Assembly (NCBI RefSeq): GCF_051020765.1
Contig: NC_134943.1
Span: forward strand, 4,712,001-4,776,000
Direction: 5' to 3'
Source: Lasioglossum baleicum
Taxonomy: Eukaryota > Arthropoda > Insecta > Hymenoptera > Halictidae
DNA: 64,000 nucleotides
The position numbers and the translations under genes were made by a program. Under the pieces are notes generated by a model. It did not search any database. It saw nothing but the letters and a program-made list of their open reading frames with translations, and was not told the origin of the DNA. Positions 1 to 11,594 of this stretch are shown piece by piece. Position 1 is the first letter of the stretch; every line of letters starts with the position of its first letter.

Positions 1-1289
1 ATTCTGTGATCTTAGAAAGTCCTTTTTTTGGGCAATGCCAATGCCAATGCCGTGACTGTTGTAGCGCTCTGATTGGTCCGTGTTTTTCGTTAATAAATCG
101 TAAAGAAAAAATTTTCTTTAAAAGACAGTTATTTCAAATGACCTGAGGAATCACATGGAACACCCTTATGATTCATCAAAACGTCAGCGAACCCTCTAAA
201 TTGCTGTTCAAGTAATAATTCTGTAAACCCTACCAGCTGACAATAACATAGTATATTATAATATCCCATTCAGAGCTTCGCGGTGGAGCATAATTATCAC
301 TTGGAGTTCTATCTCTTCCTCATTACTGAAACAAACAAAGAGAACCCTCTTCATAGTTTTTGCGGAGCCGGTTCATTTTAATATCTTAATCGTTTGTTGC
401 CGATTCATCTTCGTGACGTCCCTGCGGCGGCTGCTGCGGCTTCCGGCGTCCGGAATCGGATTAATTCGAAACGGCGGAACGTCGTTAGGGAAAATGGTTT
501 TTCGCCGTTGGAAACGCGACTGAAATTACAGGCTGCGTAATCCCATCGGGCGAAAGAAGGCAACGCAAAAACCGGCCACTTCATTATACCGGTGATTTAT
601 GTTTTAGCAAGGAGGATTCTTCTCCAGATATGGTCGGGCATCTTTAATCTAACAGACGACAACACGCACAGGTAGCCAAGCCGAGAGGAATCGGCGTGTC
701 ACCGGAAGTAGTGAAATCCACGGAATCCACGCGATCACGAGGACCCAGGTTACACGTCGGGAAAAACGCTCGCGTAATTCATCTCGCGTGTATATTATCA
801 TTTGCCCGGCACGACCCGGACCGCGGCTCGTACCCGCTCTGCGTTTTGTTCGCGTAAACACCGGAAGCAGCGCGTCCATGACGCCGTCATTATTCTGATG
901 CAATTGCGGAATCATCGGGATATCTACCAAATTCAGAGTTCAAGGAGTAGCAAACAAGTGGATGAAATGATAAATTCTAAAAACGCGATTTGTTATCTTG
1001 GAGTGGTGACGGATTAATTGTTTTACAATTATTGAGATTGTAAAAGTGGCTTTGTGGATTCGTTGGATTATTTATGCTTTTTATACTAAAGTATTAGCGA
1101 CTATTAGCGAGTATTAGCGATAAAATGGACGTAGCTAACCGATTCTCAGACTGGCAATCTCGCCGGTGTTATCAACGAATATCAGACGAAATTCCGGGGC
1201 AACGATTGAGACTTTCAAGCTGCGTCGGTTTGCACGGAAACCGTGGCGAAATTACCCCAATTCTCGTCGTTTAGCGACGAGCAACAGTG
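1..1289. other. No gene recognised
   Basis: Mixed AT-rich and CpG-containing unique sequence. Small features are a GCCAAT hexamer repeat near 37-53 and a threefold repeat of about 11 bases, built on TATTAGCGA, at 1090-1121. Reading frames of 60-90 codons occur on both strands, but none shows a recognisable domain. Confidence 0.5.
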
Positions 1290-1810
1290 GCCAGAAGCGA
1301 TTCGGCGGAGAAAGAGGGAGGCTGGACAGAGGGCGAAGAGACGAGAGAAAGAGGAAGGGCCGAGGACAAAGGGAGGAAGGAGGGAAGGATAATTTATTCC
1401 GGCTTTATTTAATCTCTTCCCTCGCGTCTCGTCGACGCGACTTGCTAAGCTCCTTTAATCCAGATTCTAGATCGAGAAACCGAGAGCGGCCTTCTCTCGT
1501 GGTTGCACGCTTTCGCCGTTCACAATTTGTTTGTTCTAATCCTCCCACCGTCGTCGTGTCGTTTCGTATTCCATTATTTTTTTCGATTCCCTCCCTCGAA
1601 AGACAAACTGTGCTCGTTATGCGGTGTAATTTTGGATCAACCGCCATCCGTGCTGGTTTCTTGAAACTGTGCCGATCCAGCTCGATAAAATGCAACCAAT
1701 AACGCCGACCTGTGGCCATTTTTATGGAGTCGTTTGCGAGATCTTCCTCTCTCTCTTTCTCTCTCTCTCTTTCGCAGAATATATGACGCAGGGGAGACCG
1801 CGAGAGAGAA
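1290..1810. other. GA/CT-rich tract, gene-free
   Basis: The plus strand is purine-rich (GGAGAAAGAGGG-type runs) from about 1300 to 1390 and pyrimidine-rich (CTCTCTCTTTCTCT runs) from about 1740 to 1780. Overlapping frames of 100-180 codons on both strands consist mostly of Arg, Glu and Ser from this skew and look like composition artefacts. Such tracts in insects often sit near promoters or bind GAGA-type factors, but nothing here proves that role. Confidence 0.45.
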
Positions 1811-2269
1811 TTTACAGACGTCTGTTCTGGAGCAGAATCGAAACAAACTGGGAATTGCAGAACAGTCGATACAGTGTTTGCTTACGAAAGGGGAATCTAC
1901 CGATCGTCGCTTAATTAATGCAAATCGGTCGACAGTCTACGTAAACACACTTGAAATTTCAAATTTAATCGACATTTCTGGGACGTATAATCGTGCCAGT
2001 TGTTTGTCGGGCATCGATTATCTTAAAATCTTCGCTTGGTGTATTTAAAGATCGAATACAATTAGGACAGTCGATAACCGATTTTTAGTTATATCGGTGC
2101 TCTTTGCCCGACCGTGACGTGCGGATATTTATAAAATATATAAAAATGTTTGCGTGATTCGTTTAAATTATTTTTGACGTGCAACGTCTTCGATTCGGTG
2201 AAATGTGCTCCCGTCAATGAAATGGATCGTTCGTAATTCCGGGAAAACTGAAAATGTTCAGATAAGAAA
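1811..2269. other. No gene recognised
   Basis: AT-rich unique sequence. I see no repeat or convincing coding frame. Confidence 0.5.
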
Positions 2270-2520
2270 AAATATATAGAAAAAATCTTTTTAAAAACCA
2301 CGCTTATATTAAAATGCACTAAAAAGGAGAAAATAAATTTTTTAGACATCAGTGACTATAAATAAAACAGCGTAGAGCGCTAAACTATATTGACGCAATC
2401 TTCGTGGGCGCTCCACGCTTTTATTTATAGTCACTAATGTCTAAAAAAATTATTTTCTCGTTTTTAGTGCATTTTAATATAAGCGTGGCTTTAAAAACAT
2501 TTTTTAAATATATTTTTTTA
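2270..2520. repeat. Fold-back (inverted) repeat, about 250 bp
   Basis: The left arm (about 2270-2380) is repeated in inverse orientation by the right arm (about 2408-2520). Shared words include CCACGCTTATATTAAAATGC against GCATTTTAATATAAGCGTGG, and the TTTTTAGACAT / ATGTCTAAAAA pair. The arms are about 100 bp with small differences, and the spacer is about 27 bp. This is the usual form of a palindromic MITE or fold-back element. No transposase frame or clear target duplication is visible. The fragment TAATATAAGCGTGG recurs at 2957-2970. Confidence 0.75.
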
Positions 2521-4603
2521 TTTTCTATTTTTTAGTCTTTTTTAAATGGAACGCAAGATATGGTAACACTGGAATGAAATAGTAAGATATAGAAACGCAA
2601 GATATGGAAATACGTGAGATAGAATGAGAGAATGACTCCGATAAACGACGTCTCTTGATGGAGTCCGAAATTGTCCGAAATGGGTCAGTGGAGTGGGGAT
2701 GAGTCCGAGTGTGAACACGTAGTGGAGTAGGGAGCGCTGGCGCACGGAGTGGGGATCGCTGAACGCGATGACGTACTACTGAGTGTCGTGCGACGACGTG
2801 TAACGGTTAATATTAAAATCTTTTTTCTCCTGAACGAACAGTTTTTTTAAATTTGTTTTCTAATATTGCATTGTCATTTACTTCTGAGCTATGTTTAAAG
2901 TTTCAAGTCCATAGTAGTTTCAAGATTTGACGCATACAACAACAACAACGGCAAGCTAATATAAGCGTGGTAAAAAGTGCATGAACGAACGATTTGCAGT
3001 CCGGGACGGTCGGTTGTCCATTTGTTCTCGCATTGAGCGTTGACAGCGTCAACCGGTCGCTACCGATGTACGGCACGTTACAATTTAATATGCCCGATAC
3101 CCCAACACGAAACATGCGTCTCAATCGATCGGTCGACACCATCGAGATTCACGATTAAATCACGTCGGTCAGTCTATTTTCTGCCGGCCGAATGACGCAC
3201 GAATTTTCGTCCCTCATTTGCACGACGTTTCGAGTGAGAAATTGACCGTCCAGCGACAGGAAGCACGCACTATGTACACCGGAAATATCATTTTCTTCTT
3301 CTTGCTCTGTGGACCAGTCGATCTCATTTTAATTCTACGCTCCAGTTTTCGATCGGTTCTCGATCGATTCCAAACAACGTTCTTAAATCACCGTCTATTT
3401 TCGATCGGCCGATGCGCCATAGGGGATCAAAGTACCAAAACACATTCGTCACGATCTCGACACGTGACTTTTACTTTGGAGTTCCCCGAATTCTTCGGGC
3501 TTATCTTATTTCGATTAGTCGCTTCCTAATACGATTTTAATGGACTGGCTCGTGAGAAATCAGCGTCACGGATTTTTCTATTAATGGTGTATGAATTTTT
3601 CAGATGCTCGGACGGTTTCCTGAATTGGTATATATATTTTGACTGGAGATACGAATCGGTGTTTTTTGTAATCTCCTATCGTTTGGTGGAGGAAAAAGTC
3701 ATTTGCAGACGGTGAATCATCGATACGTAGGAATGAATAAATTGTGATTATCATATGTAGAAACTGATCTGCCGTCGATCCAAACAACATCACCACCACC
3801 GCATCCCCAAGCAAACAAATCCAGCATCCAGTCAAAATATCCCCGACGTTCCCGGAAATCTATATCTACCGACTGTCTACTATCCATCGGACAACCGACC
3901 GGAAGACGATCATCCCGCCAACGGAACGGTCAACAAACCTCGTCAGTTTCGCAAGTCGGAGTTGTTCCGCGAATGTGTAGACTCGAGGAAAATCGCAAAC
4001 AACAAACTCACCAGTCTCGTCCTCCTTTCCGAGAAAAGCTCTGCTCCAGTCGGTCGAGGATCTGCGTTCCTCCCCAGGGCGTCCGCCGTCTGGCGTCTCT
4101 GGCTTTTCTCAGTCCTGGCCGAAAACGTGGGGGAACCTCTCACGAAAGGGAACCAGATAGATTGACGATGATCGCGAGCGTGTGCGCGCAACAAAAACGA
4201 AATCAAACAACGAAAGCAACTGACGGAGAAAATGAGCCTGTGCTCTCGGATATCTCGTAAGATCGCGTGGCGACTGTCAGGAAATTCACTCTCGAAGGAA
4301 GAAGCTGATTCACCAGCCGCGCATTCCCGCTGTTATTTCAGGCGAACGGCCGGTTGCCATAAATCCTTCGGTGTTGTCTCGTGGGCATCGTCCGTGAACC
4401 ACAATTAAAAGAAATGTAACCAGCGTGGAGAGAAACCACCTGAAAAGTCGCCGACAGTCACGCGAAACGATCCACCGACAGTCACGTGTCTTTCGAACCG
4501 CACACTGCAAAACCACCCCCGCGGGCTCACTGACACTCACTGATCGATCATCCGTTTCTCGATAGCGACACTGTAACGTAACCTAACAGTCGACGTTCGA
4601 TTG
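2521..4603. other. No gene recognised
   Basis: Unique sequence. Short frames of 60-100 codons occur on both strands without recognisable domains. The 3900-4560 part is richer in CpG and could be an untranslated or regulatory region. No splice-flanked open frame persuaded me. Confidence 0.45.
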
Positions 4604-5180
4604 TTAAGGGATGTTCAACTGTTTCCAGTGGCTGACACCGGGCGGAGATGAAGCAACCCTCCGGAGAGATGCACCCTGAAGATGCACTCGATGACCACGG
4701 TCCACTGTCCGACTGTCGCGGCGACACTGACACAAACTACGCGCTCGAGAGGATGCGCTCGAGGAAAGCTCGGGGCGAAGTGCCAGAAGAGTCGTCGCTT
4801 GAAATAACCGCTCGTCCACGGATCTCCCTCCAACCCCCGTAGCTGCTCTCTCGTAGCCATCTCCCTTCTCTCTCGCACTCTTTCTCTCTTTCATTCCTCT
4901 TCCTCTACAGCCTAGCCGTCTACTCACTGCACTGGCGAAACTTGACCCCCACCCTATTCCTCTCTGCTCTCCTATATGCACTCGGCTATTCTTTCTCTCT
5001 CTTTCTTTCTCTCTCCTCCCCTCTCTCTCTCTTTTTCTCTTTCTTTCTGTCACTCTTCCGTGCTCTTCTTTCGCTCTGTCTACGCTGCGCGCAGCTCTCC
5101 TTTGGCAGCGTTGTACACGCGCGCACGTGTGGATTTTTCGCGCCACTACAGCGTTCTAAGCAAGACCGGGCTGGTGTATT
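4604..5180. other. CT-rich low-complexity tract in CpG-containing DNA
   Basis: Pyrimidine runs (TCTCTCTTTCTTTCTCTCTC type) on the plus strand are densest at 4860-5075. A 180-codon minus-strand frame over 4604-5146 is dominated by Arg/Glu/Lys runs because of the GA skew and is not accepted as a gene. A GC-rich piece with alternating CGCG (about 5085-5135) follows. Promoter or 5' untranslated function on the minus strand is possible but unproven. Confidence 0.5.
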
Positions 5181-5400
5181 TACTGCGCCGCTAATGGGAA
5201 ATGGAAACGCCGAGGATCGGGAAACAGCGGGGATGCGGCCGTTCGAGACTTGAATGGGAACAGGAAACGGTAATAGTAACAATAAGCTTCATTGCGGATT
5301 GTAAAACGGGGATGTTGAGGAGCGCGAGCTACTGCTCGAGACTTCTTACGGTGGGCTCGAGGATTTTCCGCGAGGCTGGTGCGATGTTCGCGGGATGACG

Positions 5401-5990
5401 TGGACTGTTTGCATATTTTCTGTGAGGTTGCTGCATGATCCGAACAGGAAATGGACAGTTTGAATATTTTCTGTGAGCCTGTTTTGATATACTAATGAAC
5501 AAATGGACAATTTGAATATTTTCTGTGAGGTCGCTGTATGATCTTAAAAAGAAATGAACAGTTTGAATATTTTCTATGAGGCTGTTGTGATATACAATAC
5601 TTGAGAACAAATGAACAATTTGAATATTTTCTGTGAGGTCGCTGTACGATCTTAAAAAGAATTGAACAGTTTGAATATTTTCTGTGAGGTTGCAGTATGA
5701 TCTTAAAAAGAAATGAACAGTTTGAATATTTTCTATGAGGCTGTTGTGATATACAATACTTGAGAACAAATGAACAATTTGAATATTTTCTGTAAGGTTG
5801 CTGTACGATCTTAAAAAGAAATGAACAGTTTGAATATTTTCTATGAGGCTGTTGTGATATACTTAAGAACAAATGAACAATCTGAATATTTTCTGTGAGG
5901 CTGTTGAGATATACAATATACTTAAGAACAAATGAACAATCTGCATATTTTCTATCAGGCTGCTGTGTGATGCTAAGAAGAAATTAAATG
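5401..5990. repeat. Minisatellite, 11 units of about 51-59 bp, two unit types
   Basis: The core GAATATTTTCTGTGAGG recurs with its ATATTTTCT anchor at 5413, 5464, 5516, 5567, 5624, 5675, 5726, 5783, 5834, 5886 and 5945. Spacings are 51, 52, 51, 57, 51, 51, 57, 51, 52 and 59 bp. Two unit types alternate: type A has GATCTTAAAAAGAAATGAAC after the core, and type B has GATATACAATACTTGAGAAC. Because 51 and 57 are multiples of three, minus-strand frames stay open across several units (about 126 and 146 codons) and spell a repeating HRKYSNC-containing peptide. That is expected from the repeat geometry, so I do not call a gene. Confidence 0.9.
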
Positions 5991-8506
5991 TTTTGCATGC
6001 AACAAAGGGGTACAAATTTATGCGATTCTACCGTAACTAGAAGAATGAGAACAATGTTTGCACATGGTTGTAACTGAATAAATCAGAGGCTATGGCCAAT
6101 ATCGAACCTCTTCAAAAATCGCGGAAGAGCCTAAGCACCAAATAGGTCCCCAGGTGATCCAGGAAAGCCATCGTGTCAATGGCGAGCAGAAATCTGTCAT
6201 TTCGTCTGGGCCCCTAATAATAGTCGTTCATACAGAGCTCGCGAGTCATCGCGATCAAACCAGTCATCGTTTCTTCCTATAAATAACCGAGAGCGAGAGA
6301 CAGTGGCACGGGGCGGAAAAAGGAAGTAAAAGTCCGAGGACGAAGATGACGACTCGAAGAAGAATAAGAAGAAGAACGAAGTACCCAAGCGAAGAGGAAT
6401 AATGTAGATTGTAGATCGTAAAGACCCGCGGCAGTATGTCCATTTAATTCCGTGGTAGTTCGGCTTTCCGCGGTGTTTCCATGCTACAGTAGTTATCTAT
6501 AGGGGGTTCTTTGTGAATCAGTCCTATCTTCAACATTGTCCTCAGGGTGAAACGCTGTTGGGAGCGAAAGCAAAATACGGGTCGAGGAAGCAGGATCGAG
6601 GTATCCGAGCTTGTTGGTTTCTCTGTCGAAAAGTCATCCTGCGGATCGTTCCCGTTATTAGACGGAGTCAGTAACCGTGATCCGCCAGGCGGATCACAAA
6701 CAACTGCTCCTTCTGCGTTCGACACGATGACTGCCGATAGTAGCCAACGAGATTGAACGGTTACCATCTCCCGAAGGTCTCCTTCTTTGATCAGAGAGCC
6801 CTGCAATCGGAATTCCAACGTAATTCGCGCAGCCTCTCTCGATAAATAAAAGTGGCAGCTTCCTCTATCGCGATTCGAAAGGGAGTTCCGCGGAAACGGC
6901 ACCATTCGTGTCGTTCACATTAGGTTTACGTAGCATTAAAAGTGACTATTTTATATTAATATATGTTTTATTAACAACTCTACGATCGATATAACGAAAT
7001 ATTTATTTTACATTACTTTCGAAAAATAACAAGGCTTTGTCTATCAAAATTTTTAGCCACTTTATACGTACATAATAACGTATGGATGAAAAGTAGGGAC
7101 GTAAATGGATTTTGCTGCATGTAGAGCAACCAGTGTCTGCAATTGGGTCGCGTAATTGATTCGTACGTCCATTAAGCCCGTTATTTATTCGCAGTAATTC
7201 TTCCGGTGATTCATTGATTTATTTTGATCGTCGAATACTCGGAGAATTAACTGCTCGACACAGATATCCAGGGATTTATCTGGGACACGTTGGATGCTGC
7301 AGCTTTGTTTCACGTTTTCCGAGTTCTACTTGGGGAACAGAGGTCTCGAAATAGGTCATTTCGTGTGAATTCAAGTTCGACTTCTTTCTACTATAAAAAT
7401 AGAAGGGTTTCTAGGATTTTTTAACTTTCTTCTCTGGATCCAAGTTTGTCCAAAACTGTTGTCTTTAACATTTTTTAGATACCCTGTGGTCCCTTTCTCA
7501 TTGTACCTTATTAAAAGCAGACATATTTTTTAGTCTTGTGTTCTATATTATATTTCGTGGATATTAGATATGTGGAAACGTCTGTGAATATTTGATTGAT
7601 CGCTATGGATCTAGAATTTCGGAACCATGGTTCTCCCGTGATCCAGGAAGGACAGAGGAAGAGGGAGGAGATTTTTGGCACCTCCTTCTTTTTCGCGGCG
7701 TTCCTATACACAGCTGGAAGTCGTAAGCTCGTGGTCAAACAATGCTCACGGCGCGAAGATACGTATCAAGTGACATTTCGACCCTAAGGGACGCCCTTTT
7801 GGCCACTTTTTTCGACTCGGATGTCAACTGTTAGCTGAGTTATGCCTCCAACCATTTCCGGTCTGAATCTTTCTCTTTCTTTCCGTGAAACCGCCAAAAA
7901 GTGACCCGTAAGTCATCAAGTTGAAAGAATGCACGTTCCCCGCAAACAACCATGAAAACAAACTAAAATGGGCGATCAAATTCCAAGATGGTTACGCCGC
8001 TCGCTCGGCCAAAGAAATGGTACCCAAGTAACGTTTCCATTAACAATAAAATTCTCGGCGGCCGAAGCGGTTCTTCGGCAGCAAATCATCGAATTACAAA
8101 CGAAAGAATGGAGCATTACAAAGACACAGTTTGACTCGGAGACCAAGTCGAAACAACGTGGAATAAATCAAAGCCACAGGGGGGTGGGGGGCAGTTGACT
8201 TGACGCCACTCAACTTCCCCGTGGACACGAATCGCGTTAATGGCTCGCCTACGATGAATTATGGCTCGAAACGGTGTCGTGGCGTTTGGATATTAATGTC
8301 ACTATCGGGGGACCATTAGAAAATCTTTTCTTGTCTACCTCGCGGCCGTAAAAGTGAATTCCGAGAGCGTTGCGTCGTAACCCCGGGAGCCTGACCGTTG
8401 GAAATGGCCATTTCGAGGGAGTTATGGAACAATTTGACGTTTAATTGTTTATTCCGCTTTGTTTCGCTTCGACGAAATTCATTAGTTTCAAAGGAAATTT
8501 TAATAA
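5991..8506. other. No gene confidently recognised
   Basis: Contains a GA-rich patch (6315-6385), a 153-codon minus-strand frame over 6444-6905 with no recognisable domain, and a perfect 10+1+10 dyad at 6677-6697. The rest is AT-rich unique sequence. Near 8180 there is a G-run (GGGGGGTGGGGGG). Confidence 0.45.
6677..6697. repeat. Perfect 21-base dyad
   Basis: GTGATCCGCC and its reverse complement GGCGGATCAC flank a single central A. A perfect ten-base dyad is unusual in unique DNA. It could be a protein-binding site or chance. It lies inside the 6444-6905 minus-strand open frame. Confidence 0.6.
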
Positions 8507-8684
8507 TTAACCCTTTGTATTTTAATAATTAACCACTAAAAATTGCTGTACCATTATTCAAAATATTGTTTACATACACAATTTCATATCCATGATATTT
8601 CAAAAATCATAGGGAATGGAAATATTCTGGATCGGAAGAAATGTTTAATTTTCCAGTTAAAATAGCTCCGAGTGCAAAGGGTTG
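8507..8684 (-). mobile_element. TTAACCCTTTGCACTC-type MITE (piggyBac-like ends), copy 1
   Basis: The right end reads CGAGTGCAAAGGGTTG and the left end begins TTAACC; a second TTAACC lies at 8529. The interior, read on the minus strand, contains CAGCAATTTTTAGTGGT and a GGATATGAAATT block that recur in the copies at 11595-11810 and 12502-12682. TTAA followed by CCC is the form of piggyBac-superfamily termini and targets, so a non-autonomous piggyBac-like element is the most natural reading. No coding sequence is retained. Confidence 0.6.
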
Positions 8685-9355
8685 ATGTAGTTATCGCTTC
8701 ATTTTATGCCTAGATGTTAATGGTAAAGATTAATTTTTGTAGATCTTCGAAATGTAATTTTAAAATTCTCGTAACTACACAAGCTGTAAATTATTTTACG
8801 AATGAACAATCTCTCATGGATGCTCACCAAGAACGCAAGAATGCGTTCGAGCGTTGCGCAACGGAAGACGCGCAGCGCCGCGCCGGTGTGCAACGACCTT
8901 CAGACGCCATTATTATTTCGGAAACAATCGCTGTGGATAAAACTTCACTGCACATTCCCGACTCGTCATTTAGCGGAGCGTCATCCGCCACGAATTCGAG
9001 GGTTCGTGGAATGTGCAGCGGAGGATGCACCCACTGCATCCTCCGCTGTTCACTGTCGCATCGTAGCGTTCCTATTAATACCACTCTCTAATTCGTTCCT
9101 CCTGCTGTTGAACGGCAGGGGAAACGGATTTAAGGTGTTCTCGATCAACGACGAACGGGGACCGGCTTTATATCAGCTGTTCAGTCGCTGGACGTGTACT
9201 AATTAGTAGGATAGACCGATGCTGGTGATAATCTTCTTTTCTCTTCGACGCGCGACGCGTGCGTCTCTGGTTAGGGGAAAAACCATTTTCTCGATTCCTT
9301 GCTACTCAAAAAGAGCTGGCCCACCCACGAGACTTTTGTTTTTTAATGCACAAAT
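8685..9355. other. No gene recognised; hairpins near 9000
   Basis: A 134-codon plus-strand frame (8802-9206) overlaps frames on both strands and has no recognisable domain. Two adjacent short inverted repeats sit at 8988-9009 and 9016-9048. Confidence 0.45.
9016..9048. repeat. Perfect 14-bp stem hairpin
   Basis: CAGCGGAGGATGCA and its exact reverse complement TGCATCCTCCGCTG are separated by CCCAC. A smaller stem, CCACGAA/TTCGTGG, lies just upstream at 8988-9009. Together they could form a cruciform or structured RNA. The stem is too short for a standard pre-miRNA. Confidence 0.75.
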
Positions 9356-9600
9356 ACAGTAGAACCTTGTTTATCCGATCACATCAGGATACAAGGCCGT
9401 TCGGATAACAGAGGCTCACTAACTATGTACTCATACAAGATATTTTAGATCGCATTGATACATACCTCCAAAATACATTTTTAAAATGAAAACTTCTCTA
9501 GGCGCACCGCGTACACAATTTCTGAGCAGTGAATGAGTCTGATACGTCACGCTCCGAGATGAAACGCCATTCGGATAAACTCGGGGAATCGAGTAACTTT
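9356..9600. mobile_element. Pogo/Tigger-like MITE remnant
   Basis: The left end reads AGTAGAACCTTGTTTATCCG followed by GTTCGGATAACAGAGG. The other side carries CATTCGGATAAACTCGGGG near 9567-9586. TTATCCG/CGGATAA termini with an ACCTNGTTTATCCG consensus are typical of pogo/Tigger non-autonomous elements. The right terminus is decayed and I cannot fix its boundary or a TA target duplication. Confidence 0.45.
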
Positions 9601-10945
9601 TTCCCGTTCGCTGTCACGATTTCGGAAAGTGTGTTGTGTAGTGTGCAGTGTGATTGTGTAGAAGTGTGGTGTTTTGTGCTTCATCGTTAATAAGACGTAT
9701 TCGCGAAAATGGGAGTGTTCACTTGATCTGACGGAGGAACAGAAGATTCTGAAACATTTGTAAGTACATACCTATACACGACATTCGTATTTTATAATGT
9801 AGGATTAATATTCTTATGTATAACAGTGGATACAAGGTTTTCTTTAACATTTTGCTACTTTTTCATGATCCGAATGGGCAGGGAGACGATCATCTGGTAC
9901 GGGCCTAGCGACGAATGTCCCTTTAAACTTCATTTCGCTTAGAGGCACGCACACGATCATGTTCTGACTCATCGACACGGTTGTGCGGACTGTAGTAGTA
10001 GGCTTTTGTCTATATGTATAATTCTACACAATCAAATTTTGCAAGAACTTTAACAGCTCATATATCTCAATAACGATTTGTTTGCGACATGTGGCTCCTT
10101 TCAAACTTTTTCTCTTCTCGATGAATAGAAGGTATTGATGTAAAAACAAACTTTAACATGTCCACCGATCCAGAGATGTAGATTCACCCATACGACAGAT
10201 GACCATTACTTTTTATACACCCTGTACAATCGCCGTACAAGTTTTCACTTCGGTCGCGTGGCCATATGCGGACAGTATTGGTCTGTTTTTTTTATCACTC
10301 CTTTGGAATTTTAACAGCATTTTGTACGTATTAGGTTGTCGCATATAAAATCTTCGTTTGTAATTTCACTTTTACATAAAGCTTATTTCAATGTAAATCG
10401 ATTAATACTATGTGTATGTATATGTTTTTTCTACTAGTTTTGGGACTTATTTTCGAATACGTGCAGCTGTATTTACGCTTAGCTTTCAATGATCGATCCT
10501 GGCAATGGCAGTTCGCGCCACGCAACGAAAACGGAGTCGCAATAAAATCGAAGGCTGCGCGATAGTCGATCGCTGGATCGCGGGCGCCCCGTGTAAATTT
10601 AGAACATTGTTTTCCACCCGCTGAGTGAATTCCGTCGTGAGTAACATCGCCTAAATTCGGCCAAACCTAATCCCCGAGCGACGAGATCCTCGAGATCCTC
10701 GACGATAAATTGCGTTCCCGACGTTCGTTTCCAATAAATTTCACGAGAACGTCCACTTCGAGCCGCGATTGTTTCGACAACCACTGAAACATTATCGATA
10801 ATTTTCAGAGAAAAACAAACTCAAAAAGTTGGTATTCTTTCGTCCTCCAAAACACGTGATGATGACGGTGCAACTTATGTAACGATTTATGTAACACCTG
10901 GCTGTACGTCTCGTACCGATTGCAGAGGATTTTGGTTTTATATAC
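9601..10945. other. No gene recognised
   Basis: AT-rich unique sequence with a more CpG-rich patch at 10480-10780. An isolated ACACCCTGTACA at about 10207-10218 resembles the ACAGGGTGT end of the fold-back elements at 12738 and 29705 and may be a solo terminus. Confidence 0.45.
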
Positions 10946-10982
10946 AGTGGGTGTAAAAAGTATTCGTCCGCCTTTTAAAACA
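10946..10982 (+). mobile_element. Tc1-like terminal fragment
   Basis: After TATA the sequence reads CAGTGGGTGTAAAAAGTATT, then CGTCCGCC. CAGTG followed by GTGTAAAAAGTATTCG is a common insect Tc1-like terminus with TA target preference. No matching opposite end is visible, so this is a solo remnant. Confidence 0.45.
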
Positions 10983-11009
10983 GAACAAAAATTTTTATAA
11001 TTGTACCAA

Positions 11010-11185
11010 ACGACAGTGGCGCGTTATCCTATGGTCAACTTGGGCAAATGCCCGGGGCCCGAAGCAAAAGGGGGCCTCGAATACAAACCAAATTCTACGT
11101 TTTTCTCATTATGTTATTTAGTTGGGGTTAGGGGCCCCGAAATTCTACTTTGCCCAAGGCCCCAACTAGTTATGGCCATGATTGA
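11010..11185. mobile_element. GGGCAAATGCCCGGGGCCC-type repeat remnant
   Basis: The left part holds CTTGGGCAAATGCCCGGGGC and the right part GGGGCCCCGAAATTCTACTT then TGCCCAAGGCCCC, which are imperfect inverted terminal motifs around an AT-rich centre. Motifs like GGGCAAATGCCCGGGGCCC mark widespread non-autonomous DNA elements in arthropods (from memory; superfamily not assigned). The following element begins at once at 11186. Confidence 0.45.
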
Positions 11186-11591
11186 TGTCGGCTCGGGTAT
11201 ATCGGTATGAACACCACTACATTGACACCATGAATCGAATGTTCAAACTTCTTAATTTTCATTATTTTCTTATGGGACTTTCACTAACTTATTTCTGGCA
11301 TTTTTCTGATTAAAATGACACCAAACAAGATATATGTTGTATTTATTGGTTTAATCGACGATGAAAGTTTCGAACGCAACGAAGAACAGCGTATGGGACA
11401 TCTTTGACCTGTGCCGGCGACGGCGGCGACACGCTTCGGCCTCGCGATCCGTGTTTCATTCTGTCCTTCTCTATGTTCGGCTTCTTTATTGAAATCTCGG
11501 CGCGGTCAGCGCGGTTGACGCAGTCATAAAAAAATAGTGTCTCTCTACGATCACTGTTCGTGCAGAAGACGCAGTAAATGCGAATTTACTG
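11186..11591 (+). mobile_element. TACAGTAAAT-ended element, copy 1 (left end lost)
   Basis: It is collinear with the full element at 52615-53146. Shared segments are GCTCGGGTATATCGGTATGA near the start, TTATGGGACTTTCACTAAC, CATTTTTCTGATTAAAATGA, GACGATGAAAGTTTCG and CTGTGCCGGCGACGGCGGCG, and the right end finishes in GCGAATTTACTG. The left terminal repeat is missing and adjoins the GGGCCC-type remnant. No transposase frame is present, so the element is non-autonomous. Confidence 0.75.
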
Positions 11592-11594
11592 CAA

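Noticed and set aside
4604..5146. 180-codon minus-strand frame rich in Arg/Glu/Lys
   Set aside because: It follows from the CT-skewed plus strand; stop codons are rare in such sequence, and the product is low complexity.
5329..5872. Two repetitive minus-strand frames (146 and 126 codons)
   Set aside because: They read through the minisatellite in different frames. Unit lengths divisible by three explain their openness.
6444..6905. 153-codon minus-strand open frame
   Set aside because: No domain, signal or family pattern is seen, and a plus-strand frame overlaps it. A perfect dyad inside it suggests non-coding constraint. Kept only as a possibility to test by conservation.
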